Shown here: positions 1 through 9,230 of the stretch, piece after piece
Numbering within the stretch: the stretch's first letter is position 1
How the letters are laid out: every line of letters begins with the position of its first letter
Assembly (NCBI GenBank): GCA_002713215.1
Contig: PAVO01000019.1
Span: 372,001 to 436,000, forward strand
DNA from: Crocinitomicaceae bacterium
GTDB taxonomy: Bacteria; Bacteroidota; Bacteroidia; Flavobacteriales_G; Salibacteraceae
Reading direction: 5' to 3'
Length of the DNA stretch: 64,000 bases
Notes under the pieces: generated by a model
Databases searched by the model: none
What the model was told of the DNA's origin: nothing
What the model saw: the letters and a program-made list of their open reading frames with translations, nothing else
Translations under genes and position numbers: made by a program

Positions 1-156
1 GAGCGTGCTAATAGCTTAAAAAAGGCAGATCGGGTATTAATTAAACTGGGTTTTAATACCGCTGATAAAGGGCAAAAATGGGTCAGGTTTTATGATGATT
101 ACAGGCTAGGGATAAAGTGTAAAATCATGGCTAAAGCATCTTATGTTGTATTGTGA
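1..156 (+). CDS. C-terminal end of an unknown protein (partial, cut by window edge)
   Basis: The first 51 codons read open from the window edge and stop at TGA 154-156; the start lies outside the window. The visible tail is basic, ends in KIMAKASYVVL, and I do not recognise it. Its stop overlaps the GTG start of the next gene in a GTGA quartet, so the two are probably translationally coupled and belong to the same operon. That it is coding is inferred from the uninterrupted frame and the overlap; the function is unknown. Confidence 0.6.
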   Translation, partial: ERANSLKKADRVLIKLGFNTADKGQKWVRFYDDYRLGIKCKIMAKASYVVL

Positions 157-1484
157 TTAGGCGTTTTATTTTCATATCGATTGCCTTCGTTTACAGTGTT
201 ATTAGTTCCGCGCAAACGGATTACACCATGCTACCCATGAAGCATATACCACAATCGTCAAGAGTAAACCCACAATTTTTTCCTGATTATCGTTCTTATG
301 CAGGTATTCCGGTATTGAGTTCCATTTATTTTAATGCCTATAGCAGCAGTCTGTCATTCAGTGATTTGGTAAACCGAAACAAGTCCATTGATTTTAGCTC
401 AGCCATGAATCGATTAAACGACAGAAATTATTTCAGTACCGATATGGCCATTGATTGGTTTTCAGGTGGATATAAAAAAGGAAATCACTATTTCAATTTT
501 AATGTCACTGAGGTTCTAAATGTTTATATCAGTTACCCAAAGGAACTATTAGAATTAATGTGGTATGGGAATGGAAGTTTCCTTGGGCAAAATGTCTACC
601 TGGATGGGTTAGCAGCAGATTTTACTCATTATCGTGAATTTTCCCTCGGATATTCTACCCAATACGATAAAAACTGGACTTTCGGCATTAAAGTGAAATA
701 CCTCAATGGAAAAAGTATTGTTCAGACGGAAAAAAATGCATTGTTTTTCTACACCGATGAAGATTCGTACAACACCTATATCAACGGTTCCTATTCTACT
801 TATACTGCCGGTTTGTTTAATGATGATGGCAGCTCCTCACAATATAAATTATTCGGAAATAAAAATCACGGGGTAGCATTGGACCTGGGCATCTCTTATA
901 AACTTAATAAATGGAAGTTCGATGCCTCCATACTCGACTACGGGTTTATCAATTGGCGGGACAATGCTAATGTCAGATACAACGATTCCATATTAGTGAA
1001 ATATGAAGGAATTAAGATCGGCAATGTATTTAATGTGGAAAACGAGGTAGATTCGGGGATTCAATCATATACTGACACGATAAATAGTACGTTGGAATTT
1101 GACGTGTTGCCCCGGTCGTTTAGCTCTGAGTTAGTAACGTCTTTTGTACTTGGACTGGAATATGAACTAAATAAAAACATCGATCTGTCTGCATATTATG
1201 TTCATAGCAAATACCGGGAAGAGTTTCGTCCCATGGTGTTGGTAAATGGTAATTACAAGTTAAAAAATTGGTTGGTTTTTAGTTTGAATTATAACCTGAA
1301 TGGGGTTAATTACACCAATGTCGGACTTGGGTTAACGTTTAAGGTAAAATTTGCTCAACTCTATTTTGTAACTAACAACATTGCTTCGCACTTCAAACCT
1401 GAGAATAGCCGCAATGTAAATTACAGAGCTGGATTGAATTTAATATTCAATGGTAGGGAAAAGAAAAGCCTCCCGGTGGAGTAG
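153..1484 (+). CDS. DUF5723 family outer-membrane beta-barrel protein (copy 1)
   Basis: This 443-residue protein starts with GTG and a signal peptide ending near ISSAQ, followed by alternating hydrophobic/polar strands rich in Tyr, Asn and Gly, as expected for an outer-membrane barrel. Shared blocks with the second copy downstream (YPK.L.E..WYGN, LDGL..D, KYLNG, GVALDLGISY) place both in the DUF5723 family, a Bacteroidota group without assigned function. The C-terminus ends soon after a last amphipathic strand (RAGLNLIFNG). It overlaps the previous gene by four bases and is followed by a 104-bp gap before the lipoprotein gene. I infer an outer-membrane location; no biochemical role can be read from the sequence. 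Confidence 0.8.
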   Translation: MIRRFIFISIAFVYSVISSAQTDYTMLPMKHIPQSSRVNPQFFPDYRSYAGIPVLSSIYFNAYSSSLSFSDLVNRNKSIDFSSAMNRLNDRNYFSTDMAIDWFSGGYKKGNHYFNFNVTEVLNVYISYPKELLELMWYGNGSFLGQNVYLDGLAADFTHYREFSLGYSTQYDKNWTFGIKVKYLNGKSIVQTEKNALFFYTDEDSYNTYINGSYSTYTAGLFNDDGSSSQYKLFGNKNHGVALDLGISYKLNKWKFDASILDYGFINWRDNANVRYNDSILVKYEGIKIGNVFNVENEVDSGIQSYTDTINSTLEFDVLPRSFSSELVTSFVLGLEYELNKNIDLSAYYVHSKYREEFRPMVLVNGNYKLKNWLVFSLNYNLNGVNYTNVGLGLTFKVKFAQLYFVTNNIASHFKPENSRNVNYRAGLNLIFNGREKKSLPVE

Positions 1485-1588
1485 CTTCTTTAAGTGGTAT
1501 TATTAGCGATCTCAATCCTTGTTTTACCGTTAAGAATTTAGTTACTTTACCAAGATTATAAGATTTAGCAATTACTTCTGTTTATCGC

Positions 1589-3133
1589 ATGTACAAATTA
1601 GTAGCAACATTTTTCGCAATTATTCTCCTTTCAGCATGTGTTAAAAAGGAAGATTTTGATCCTGACAGATTTGCTAAAACAAGCTGGAACCCGCAGATAG
1701 GGTTTCCCTTGGTGCACAGCGTAATGGGAGTCCAGGACCTCATGGGAAACACCGATTCCAATGCGGTAACCACTGAGCCAAGCGGGTTGGTGGTATTGAG
1801 GTATGACGGTGGAGCTAAAGAATTAAGTGCAGAAGATTTTATTCAATTTCCCGGAAATGTGTTTTTAAATTCAGTGTCTGGTGTTCCAGTTATTCCGAGA
1901 TCATATGATATTCCCGTGCCCTTTAAATTTCCCGGAGACACCGATATGGTTTTTACCAAACTGGTCATTGAGTCCGGCAACATGCAACTTGGCTTTAATT
2001 CAGGACATCAAGCCGAAGCAACTTTTAAATTCCCAACGTTAACTTCAGCTTCAGGTACTAAACTAACCACAAAAGTTCCAATGCATATTGATGAAGCAAT
2101 AGTTGATATTTCCGGTTATACGCTGGAATTAAATTCCAGCGGGGAATTTATGGTTAATGTTGAAATCCCTACTGGTGTAAGCGGTGGTTCGGCAAGCTTA
2201 ACCGTACAATTAAAAGACATTGTTTACAAACGAATTGAAGGAGATTTAAAAAATAGAAGGGTTCAATTACCACCGGATTCGGTGCGGCTTCACGTGTTTA
2301 AAAATTTGGTAGGGCAGGGTGAACTATTTGTGGTTGATCCAAGAATACGAATGGAGATAGAAAATGGCTTTGGTGTTCCACTGGCACTCGACCTCAGTGA
2401 TATGGAAGCTTATTATTCCGTTACCAATAGCACTGCTAAAGTGGTGAAACCAGGACAATCGGTTTTTAATATAATCCAGGGAAGTGCACAGTCGCCAGGA
2501 GCGTCTACGGTTGAACTCAATAAAAGCAATAGTAATTTAAGCTCTGTATTGCAACCTACACCGGTTTATTTCAGGCACACCATAAATGCTGAATCCAATC
2601 CAGGCAGTACAGGTACAAATGCTAACGTGCTGGAACGTGAAGCAAAATTAACCGCCAGAACAATTCTCGAACTGCCGTTGAACGGAAGGATTAAGGGGTT
2701 GAGGTTAATGGATACCATTCCTTTTGCCATAAATGAATCCTTTGATTACATAAAAGATTTGGCAATAAACACTGCTATCAAAAACGGATTTCCGTTTACC
2801 ATTAAATTAAGCTTAAGGCTATTGGATTCCAATTACCGACAGGTGGAAACAGAAGCAGGGAACCCGGTATTCTTAATGAAGGATAGAGAAATTGCAACCT
2901 CAGGAACAGTAGTTTCTTCTACAGGAAAAATTGATCAGAGTAATTTGGCCACAGTAGTTAATGTATATCAGTTGGGAGTTGCAGAAACGGATGCAGTATT
3001 AGGGGGGAGGTTTGTTAGAATCGAAGGAGAGCTTGAGACATTTAATGGCGGGGCGTCTAATGTTGCGATCTATGATAATTACATATTTGACCTTAAGGTT
3101 GGAACTAAAATAACCGGCAACATTAATTTTTAG
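1589..3133 (+). CDS. Predicted surface lipoprotein, unknown function
   Basis: The 514-residue product has a lipoprotein signal with lipobox LLSAC, so Cys17 should be lipidated. The residues just after the Cys (VKKED) include a K-(D/E)2 pattern resembling the surface-export signal described for Bacteroidota lipoproteins, which suggests, as inference, display outside the cell. The rest is beta-rich with no motif I recognise. It sits between the two DUF5723 barrel genes, only 4 bp before the second, so the three products probably form one outer-membrane assembly. There are no Cys pairs, nucleotide-binding loops or membrane helices after the signal. Existence of the gene is secure; its function is open. 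Confidence 0.8.
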   Translation: MYKLVATFFAIILLSACVKKEDFDPDRFAKTSWNPQIGFPLVHSVMGVQDLMGNTDSNAVTTEPSGLVVLRYDGGAKELSAEDFIQFPGNVFLNSVSGVPVIPRSYDIPVPFKFPGDTDMVFTKLVIESGNMQLGFNSGHQAEATFKFPTLTSASGTKLTTKVPMHIDEAIVDISGYTLELNSSGEFMVNVEIPTGVSGGSASLTVQLKDIVYKRIEGDLKNRRVQLPPDSVRLHVFKNLVGQGELFVVDPRIRMEIENGFGVPLALDLSDMEAYYSVTNSTAKVVKPGQSVFNIIQGSAQSPGASTVELNKSNSNLSSVLQPTPVYFRHTINAESNPGSTGTNANVLEREAKLTARTILELPLNGRIKGLRLMDTIPFAINESFDYIKDLAINTAIKNGFPFTIKLSLRLLDSNYRQVETEAGNPVFLMKDREIATSGTVVSSTGKIDQSNLATVVNVYQLGVAETDAVLGGRFVRIEGELETFNGGASNVAIYDNYIFDLKVGTKITGNINF

Positions 3134-3137
3134 TATT

Positions 3138-4496
3138 ATGAAAGTAGTATTTAAAATTTCGCTTGTTCTTACCTTCTTTTCGTATTCCCTTTTTACTCAA
3201 GCCCAACAAGATTTAACCCTTTACGAATTGCGATCTGTTCCTCAAGCCAGCCAATTGAATGCTTCCAGAACACCTCTAAGCAAAGGCTATGTTCTATTAC
3301 CTGCATTAAGCGGTTTTTATGCAACCTTGTACAACGAAGGTTTTAACTATAGTGACATGGTGACCGATGATGGAGATTCCTTAAGAGTGGATATGGCGAA
3401 AGGGATCAGTAGAATGAAAAAACTTAATGACCTTGGAACTGACATTAGAACCGTATTACTTGGTTTTGGCTTTAGAACGGGAGCTACATACATTACGTTC
3501 AACGTGGAACAAAAAATAAGTGCCAGGTTCACTTACCCTAAGACACTGTTTGAGTTTGCATGGTATGGAAATGCCGATCCTCGGTTTCTCGATGAGCGTG
3601 TTTCAATGGATGGATTGGGATTTGATTATATGCAATATACCGAAGCTTCCTTAGGTTGGGCAAAGGACATTGATGAGAAGCTCTCGTTAGGTGTTCGGGC
3701 CAAATATTTAAATGGTACAGCCAACCTGAAAACTACAGATTCACAGTTGGGCTTTACTACGAAGAGCGATGCTTATGAAATTAGCGTAGATGGTTCTTTT
3801 TCTTATAAATCAGCTGGATTGGCAGGTTATATCCTGGATGATTCCACCCCGGAAGGGGAGAAAGATGCGGTTAGTGCCGCTACAGGTAATCACGGAGCAG
3901 CTTTAGATGTTGGCTTTACTTACCGAATAGATAACCGACTGTCAGTTTCGGGAGCAATAAATGATGTTGGTCTAATTAACTGGAGTTCCGGAGTGAAAAA
4001 CGGGGTGGCAGATACCGTGAATTTTACCTATGAAGGAGAGAGTGTAAAGAATTGGAGCCAAACTTCTATAAACGGAAAGGGAATCATAGATGCGCTGGAT
4101 ACCTTGTTTAAGGGAATAGAATTTCAGGAGAATAGCGAAAGCTATTCTACCTGGCTGCCTACGAAAATTTATATCGGTGCAAATTATCGGGTATTGCAAA
4201 AAACGGACTTAAGTATTCTATCCTATAATGAGTTTTATAACAACAGATTTAAATCCTCAATTCGAGCAGCCCTTACGCACAGAATTCGCAACTGGCTTAT
4301 GGCAACGGTTAACTATTCCTTTTATGGTAGAAGTGCTTCCAACGTTGGAGTAGGTTTCTCCATTAATGGAGGGCCTGTTCAGTTATATGCGGTTACCGAC
4401 AACGTGGTTTCCTATTTATTACCGACAAAGAACAAAAACTTCCATCTACGATTTGGAATCAATTTAACCTTCGCGAATAATTTCAGTCAAAATTAG
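3138..4496 (+). CDS. DUF5723 family outer-membrane beta-barrel protein (copy 2)
   Basis: This 452-residue paralogue of the protein at 153-1484 has a signal peptide ending near TQAQ. It keeps the same landmarks in the same order: YPKTLFEFAWYGN, the MDGLGFDY block, KYLNG, then GAALDVGFTY, and a final strand LRFGINLTF. The gene begins 4 bp after the lipoprotein stop and ends 9 bp before the TPR-CHAT gene, so co-transcription is very likely. The two barrels are clearly divergent, pointing to an old duplication with separate roles rather than a recent repeat. Location in the outer membrane is inferred from the family and strand pattern. Confidence 0.82.
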   Translation: MKVVFKISLVLTFFSYSLFTQAQQDLTLYELRSVPQASQLNASRTPLSKGYVLLPALSGFYATLYNEGFNYSDMVTDDGDSLRVDMAKGISRMKKLNDLGTDIRTVLLGFGFRTGATYITFNVEQKISARFTYPKTLFEFAWYGNADPRFLDERVSMDGLGFDYMQYTEASLGWAKDIDEKLSLGVRAKYLNGTANLKTTDSQLGFTTKSDAYEISVDGSFSYKSAGLAGYILDDSTPEGEKDAVSAATGNHGAALDVGFTYRIDNRLSVSGAINDVGLINWSSGVKNGVADTVNFTYEGESVKNWSQTSINGKGIIDALDTLFKGIEFQENSESYSTWLPTKIYIGANYRVLQKTDLSILSYNEFYNNRFKSSIRAALTHRIRNWLMATVNYSFYGRSASNVGVGFSINGGPVQLYAVTDNVVSYLLPTKNKNFHLRFGINLTFANNFSQN

Positions 4497-4505
4497 ATGA
4501 ACTAG

Positions 4506-7500
4506 ATGCGAGCATATTTAACCGTAATAAAGCTTTTCTTATCAACTGTATTTCTCGTCGCAATTGGCTCAAATTCATTTGGGCAGAATGTCAAATACGA
4601 AAAGAAATATCAAAAAGTAGTTCAACGGGCAGAAGCTAATTTTCAATATGGCGATTACTATCAGGGTAAAGAACTAGTTAGGAAATTAAGAAAAAAATAT
4701 GTCAAGAAACAGGTCACTTCTACACAGAATTATGTGCTTTTGTGCCTTTATGAAACAAAATACCTTGTAGGGTTGGGCCGATACATTGAAGTACAGGACA
4801 GCCTGGATAATTCCATGTTCTACTTTAATTCAACGATTAATAAGGACAGTTCCAAGTATGGAGATGCACTTCTAGTACTGACTGATATTTATTCCGATTA
4901 TGGAAACTTTGTAAAAGCCCGTGAATATTACGACAAAGCCAAAGCCTACTATGACCAGGTAGATTACCGCAAATTTGAAGTGATTGACACCAATGCAAGC
5001 GGCGAAAAGAAAAAACTGGAATACCTGGATCCAAGTTTAAAAATGGAGAACAGGATCAATGATCTGTTGGCAAAAAGAATACTCAGAATTCAGGTTGAGC
5101 GTGGTTTTTATCGCGAGTCGGAAGGCGATTACGATAACCTGATTAAATACCAGGCTTCAGTTACTAAGAGAGAGTTCAGCAATGTCGATACAACTCTAAA
5201 AAGCAAAACCACTAAAATTAAAAAGAAGGAATTCAAAAAAAGGCAAGTACAACTGGCTTCGCTTTATGTTGAAAAAGCTGATTTTTTAAGGTTAAAGGGG
5301 AATTATTCTAAAGCTGCATCCATGTATCAGGAGAATGAAAGATTGTTTGAGCGATTCAAGCTCAACAAGAAGTCATTTCCTTATATAAAGAATCAATTTG
5401 GAAGAACCTTGATGGCTGAGAATGACGGACAAATATTGAAGCCGTATAAGGTTTACCAAAAACTAAAAAGTTCACTTGACAAAAGCCATCAGGTTTCCAG
5501 CTACCATAAGTTTTACAATGAAGTGGTGGAGCAGGAAATCCAGTCTTTTATTGATGCTGACCTTGGAAAAAAAGCCAAAAGCCTTTTCCTGAAATACAAG
5601 TTGGATAACGTACACAAATATGGTAAACAGAGTGTTTACTATTTAAATGCTCTAATGCTGGAGAATAAATACAGCAATAGAAATAAGAGATACAAGAAGG
5701 CAATAAAAAAAGAAAACGAGCTCAAAGAAGGAATTGCGGAACAAATACCAAATGATCATGTAGGTAACTTAAAATTCAATGACCATTTCTATGATTTTTA
5801 CCGAAGACATAATAAGATTGAGGAGGCTAGGATTGAGCGGGAAACCAATGAATGGATAGCCGGAATTAATTTTGGTGAAGAGGCTCCAAGGTATTCCATG
5901 GCCGTGCTGGATCTTGCTAATTTCAACATCGATATGCAAGATCAATTTTCCGACTCAAAAATGAAATACGAGAAGCACTTCGATAAGGTAATCGACCGAC
6001 AATTGCATGACCACCATCCTGCTTATTCAATCTACCTAAAGTATTATTCCAAGTTGAAAGCCTATTTGGATAAATACAATGAAGCGTATGCCTATAGTGG
6101 AAGAATTCTAAAGATAGCGAATGAAAGGTTTGGGCCCAAGTCAGAGGAGTATGGGGTTGCTATGATTGATTTAGCCTCACTAAACATTGACCGTGGTGAG
6201 TTTGATGAAGCCGAATCTCAATTGGAAACAGCCACAGAAATTATAAAGGAAAAAAGCGGTAAAAAAAGTATTAATTACTATTTGGCGCTGATGGAATTGG
6301 CCGAATTGTATCAAATAGGAGGGAAGTACAAAAAGGCCGATGCTACCATGAAAACAGCCTACAAGCTGTTGAATAGATCAGGCGAAAATGCGGCCTTAAG
6401 TGTCAATTCTTCAGAAGAATTAGCCGAACTATACATTGCACAGGGAAGGTATAAAGCAGCTGAGAATATTCTCGTAAGGTCGATCGACTTGAATGAAAGG
6501 AAGTATGGTGACGATCATTACAGATTAGTAAAGCCTCTTTCACTATATGCTGATTTGTACCTGGTTACAGGTGAATACATTGAGGCCGAAAAGAAGGTAA
6601 AGCGTGCGCTGGAATTAAGTAAAAAAACGCTTGGAGATACCAGTGTTGCCTATATGGATAACCTTACTCTATTGGCTGAAATTTATGTGGCAATGGGCAA
6701 TTACGATGAAGCTCAGGAGATTTATTCGAATGCCCGAAAATTGATTCAACAAAAATTTGGTAAGGGAAACATTCGGGAGGCGGAAATCTTAGAAAAATTG
6801 GCTGATGTTAATTTCAAATCAAATGATGCAGATATTGAGGTTATAGATGGATTGTTGGATGAAGCCAAGGACATTATAATTACCAACTTCAGTAGTTCGC
6901 ACCCCAGCTATGCCGATTTACTGGAATACCACGGCCGGGTGTACATGGAATATGGCAAATTCGAAGAAGCAGAGTCGAATGTTATGGATGCCAGAAAAAT
7001 ATGGTATGCAGTTCATGGCAAGGATCACATAAAGTCTGCAAGAAATGAAATGCTGATGGGTGATTTGAAGTACAAAGAAGAAAAGTATCATGAAGCCTAC
7101 GAGAACTTCAAAATCTCTTCTGAGAGCTTCAAAAATATTCTGGACGATAATCACCCAGAGTATATAGATACCCGAAGTAAAATGGGACGTAGCCTATTTG
7201 CTAATGGTGAATATGCCAGAGCCATGAAGGTGTATGACGAGACTACGCTGAAATACCTGGTGTACTTAAAGAAGTACTTCCCTTCTTTGTCCGAAAAAGA
7301 AAAAGGGAAATATTGGAATAGCATTAAGGGTGATTTTGAGGCTTACAATACACTTGCGCTTAATTTCCAAAGCAGTAAGGGTAAGACCAGAAAGTCCCTT
7401 GGAAATATCTACAGTTTCAAACTGTCAACCAAAGCCATTCTTCAAAGTTCATCGGCCAAGTTAAAAAACAGGGTTGTCAATTCCGGTGATGGTGATCTTA

Positions 7501-8849
7501 TCTTCCGTTTTGGTCAATTCAACGAAAAGAAAGAATTGCTTACAAAAGGTCTTTCCATGACTGAGGCGGAAAGATTATCCAATGGAATTAACATGGCGGA
7601 ATTGGAAAAAGAGATCAATTCGCTGGAAAAAGAATTGAGTGAAGAGTCCGAAGAGTTTGCACAGATTTTCGACAATGAACAATATACCTGGAAAGATGTC
7701 AAGAAGGTTCTAAAACCCAATGAGTATGCCGTAGAGATTATTCGATTTAGGTATTGGGATAAGGTATTTACAGATTCTATTTTGTACGCAGCACTTATCC
7801 TGCACAACAGGAGTAAAGCGCCAGAACTGGTATTGCTTTCTAATGGTAATGAACTCGATGCCAAATTCTTTAAGTATTATACCAACGTTATAAAGTATAA
7901 AGCCAAGGACAAAAAAAGCTATGGGCAGTTCTGGAAAGCAGTTGATAGTTACATACCCGATAGTTCTACCATTTATATTTCGGCGGATGGGGTATATAAC
8001 CAGATGAATATTGAGACCCTGGTTGACACTTCCGGGACTTACATCATTGACAAAGACAATGTCTATTATGTAAGTAATACCAAAGACCTCGTACTCAACA
8101 GCCAGGAAGGGTATAAACAGAAATATGAAACTAATTCCGCATTTCTAATTGGCAATCCAAAATTTGCCGGTGACGCCAAAAAAATCGACATGGGCAATAA
8201 GGTAAGTTCCATTGAACCCTTACCTGGTGCTGAAAAGGAAATCCTAAACATTACCAAGCTCCTGGCCAAAAAGAATTGGAAGTATGTAACGCTCACCCAG
8301 GATTCTGCAAGTGAATTGAAAGTAAAAAACATGGAAAGTCCGAGAGTATTCCACGTGGCTACTCATGGGTTTTTTATGGCCGAGTCTAAAAAACAAGAGC
8401 AAACAGGAAGGGAAGACATTGCGGATAATCCTTTGTTGAGAAGTGGATTGTTGTTTACTGGTGCCGGTGAATTATTGGCCAATAATAACATTTACGATTT
8501 CAATAAAAAGGACGGGATTTTAACTGCCTACGAGGCCATGAACCTAAACCTTGACAATACGGAATTGGTGGTGTTGAGTGCTTGTGAAACCGGTCGCGGA
8601 GAAATAGAGTCTGGCGAAGGGGTGTATGGCTTACAACGATCATTCCTGGTGGCTGGAGCAGATAACGTGGTAATGACGTTGTTTAAAGTAAATGATAAAA
8701 TAACCCAGGAATTGATGAATGACTTTTATTCTCATTGGTTAGCTGGAGAATCAAAAAGAAGCGCTTTCCAGGAGGCCAAGAAAAGAATCAAAAAGAAGTA
8801 TGAAAAACCAATTTATTGGGGAAGTTTCATGATGATCGGTTTGGATTAA
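4506..8849 (+). CDS. Secreted TPR-CHAT protein (caspase-like protease candidate)
   Basis: The 1447-residue protein opens with a signal peptide cleaved near SNSFGQ, so it acts outside the cytoplasm. Residues from about 30 to 950 are helical repeats; clear tetratricopeptide units (for example LYIAQGRYKAAENIL and YVAMGNYDEAQEIY) lie in the second half. A charged linker leads to a C-terminal CHAT domain from about 1120. CHAT is a clan CD, caspase-related fold; both expected catalytic residues are present, His1287 in VATHGFF and Cys1360 in LSACETGRG, followed by the conserved GVYGLQRSFLVAGA stretch. It is most likely an active cysteine protease with TPRs sensing a partner. It follows two DUF5723 barrels and a lipoprotein at 9-bp spacing. 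Its substrate and trigger are unknown. Confidence 0.88.
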   Translation: MRAYLTVIKLFLSTVFLVAIGSNSFGQNVKYEKKYQKVVQRAEANFQYGDYYQGKELVRKLRKKYVKKQVTSTQNYVLLCLYETKYLVGLGRYIEVQDSLDNSMFYFNSTINKDSSKYGDALLVLTDIYSDYGNFVKAREYYDKAKAYYDQVDYRKFEVIDTNASGEKKKLEYLDPSLKMENRINDLLAKRILRIQVERGFYRESEGDYDNLIKYQASVTKREFSNVDTTLKSKTTKIKKKEFKKRQVQLASLYVEKADFLRLKGNYSKAASMYQENERLFERFKLNKKSFPYIKNQFGRTLMAENDGQILKPYKVYQKLKSSLDKSHQVSSYHKFYNEVVEQEIQSFIDADLGKKAKSLFLKYKLDNVHKYGKQSVYYLNALMLENKYSNRNKRYKKAIKKENELKEGIAEQIPNDHVGNLKFNDHFYDFYRRHNKIEEARIERETNEWIAGINFGEEAPRYSMAVLDLANFNIDMQDQFSDSKMKYEKHFDKVIDRQLHDHHPAYSIYLKYYSKLKAYLDKYNEAYAYSGRILKIANERFGPKSEEYGVAMIDLASLNIDRGEFDEAESQLETATEIIKEKSGKKSINYYLALMELAELYQIGGKYKKADATMKTAYKLLNRSGENAALSVNSSEELAELYIAQGRYKAAENILVRSIDLNERKYGDDHYRLVKPLSLYADLYLVTGEYIEAEKKVKRALELSKKTLGDTSVAYMDNLTLLAEIYVAMGNYDEAQEIYSNARKLIQQKFGKGNIREAEILEKLADVNFKSNDADIEVIDGLLDEAKDIIITNFSSSHPSYADLLEYHGRVYMEYGKFEEAESNVMDARKIWYAVHGKDHIKSARNEMLMGDLKYKEEKYHEAYENFKISSESFKNILDDNHPEYIDTRSKMGRSLFANGEYARAMKVYDETTLKYLVYLKKYFPSLSEKEKGKYWNSIKGDFEAYNTLALNFQSSKGKTRKSLGNIYSFKLSTKAILQSSSAKLKNRVVNSGDGDLIFRFGQFNEKKELLTKGLSMTEAERLSNGINMAELEKEINSLEKELSEESEEFAQIFDNEQYTWKDVKKVLKPNEYAVEIIRFRYWDKVFTDSILYAALILHNRSKAPELVLLSNGNELDAKFFKYYTNVIKYKAKDKKSYGQFWKAVDSYIPDSSTIYISADGVYNQMNIETLVDTSGTYIIDKDNVYYVSNTKDLVLNSQEGYKQKYETNSAFLIGNPKFAGDAKKIDMGNKVSSIEPLPGAEKEILNITKLLAKKNWKYVTLTQDSASELKVKNMESPRVFHVATHGFFMAESKKQEQTGREDIADNPLLRSGLLFTGAGELLANNNIYDFNKKDGILTAYEAMNLNLDNTELVVLSACETGRGEIESGEGVYGLQRSFLVAGADNVVMTLFKVNDKITQELMNDFYSHWLAGESKRSAFQEAKKRIKKKYEKPIYWGSFMMIGLD

Positions 8850-8858
8850 TTACACTTT

Positions 8859-9218
8859 ATGGCCAACCACAATGTAACCGGCAATGAAGGAGAAAAAATT
8901 GCAGTCAATTTTCTCAGAGAATTAGGATATAAGATCCTTCATACCAACTGGCGGTACCGACACCGGGAAATCGATGTTATTTGTAAAGATCAGGATGAAG
9001 TAGTTTTTGTTGAGGTAAAAACACGATCAAAGTTTGAACACGCCAATCCCAATGAACTAATTACTAACAGCAAAATCAAACATTTGATAAATGCTGCAGA
9101 GGAGTACATTATTTCAAACCAAATAGAAAATGAATCGCGCTTTGATGTGGTGATTGTGGTAATGGATACTCCGCCACAGATAAATCACATTCCCGGGGCT
9201 TTTGAACCTACGGTTTAG
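8859..9218 (+). CDS. yraN: YraN / UPF0102 family nuclease-like protein
   Basis: This 119-residue cytoplasmic protein matches the UPF0102 (YraN) family over its whole length: an N-terminal GNEGEKIAVNFLRELGYKIL segment, then REIDVI and VVFVEVKTRS, which form the E-D-(E-x-K) pattern of the restriction-endonuclease-like fold. Family members are usually about 120 residues. The glycine normally preceding the first Glu of the EID motif is Arg here. The gene starts 9 bp after the TPR-CHAT stop and is the last of the plus-strand run, facing the sortase gene tail to tail. Its role is poorly known; nuclease activity is inferred from fold residues. It need not be related to the envelope genes upstream. 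Confidence 0.9.
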   Translation: MANHNVTGNEGEKIAVNFLRELGYKILHTNWRYRHREIDVICKDQDEVVFVEVKTRSKFEHANPNELITNSKIKHLINAAEEYIISNQIENESRFDVVIVVMDTPPQINHIPGAFEPTV

Positions 9219-9230
9219 TTCAATTGTTAA

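Noticed and set aside
9213-9230. Small inverted repeat TAGTT/AACTA between yraN and the sortase gene
   Set aside because: Only five base pairs and no T-run; too weak to call a terminator.
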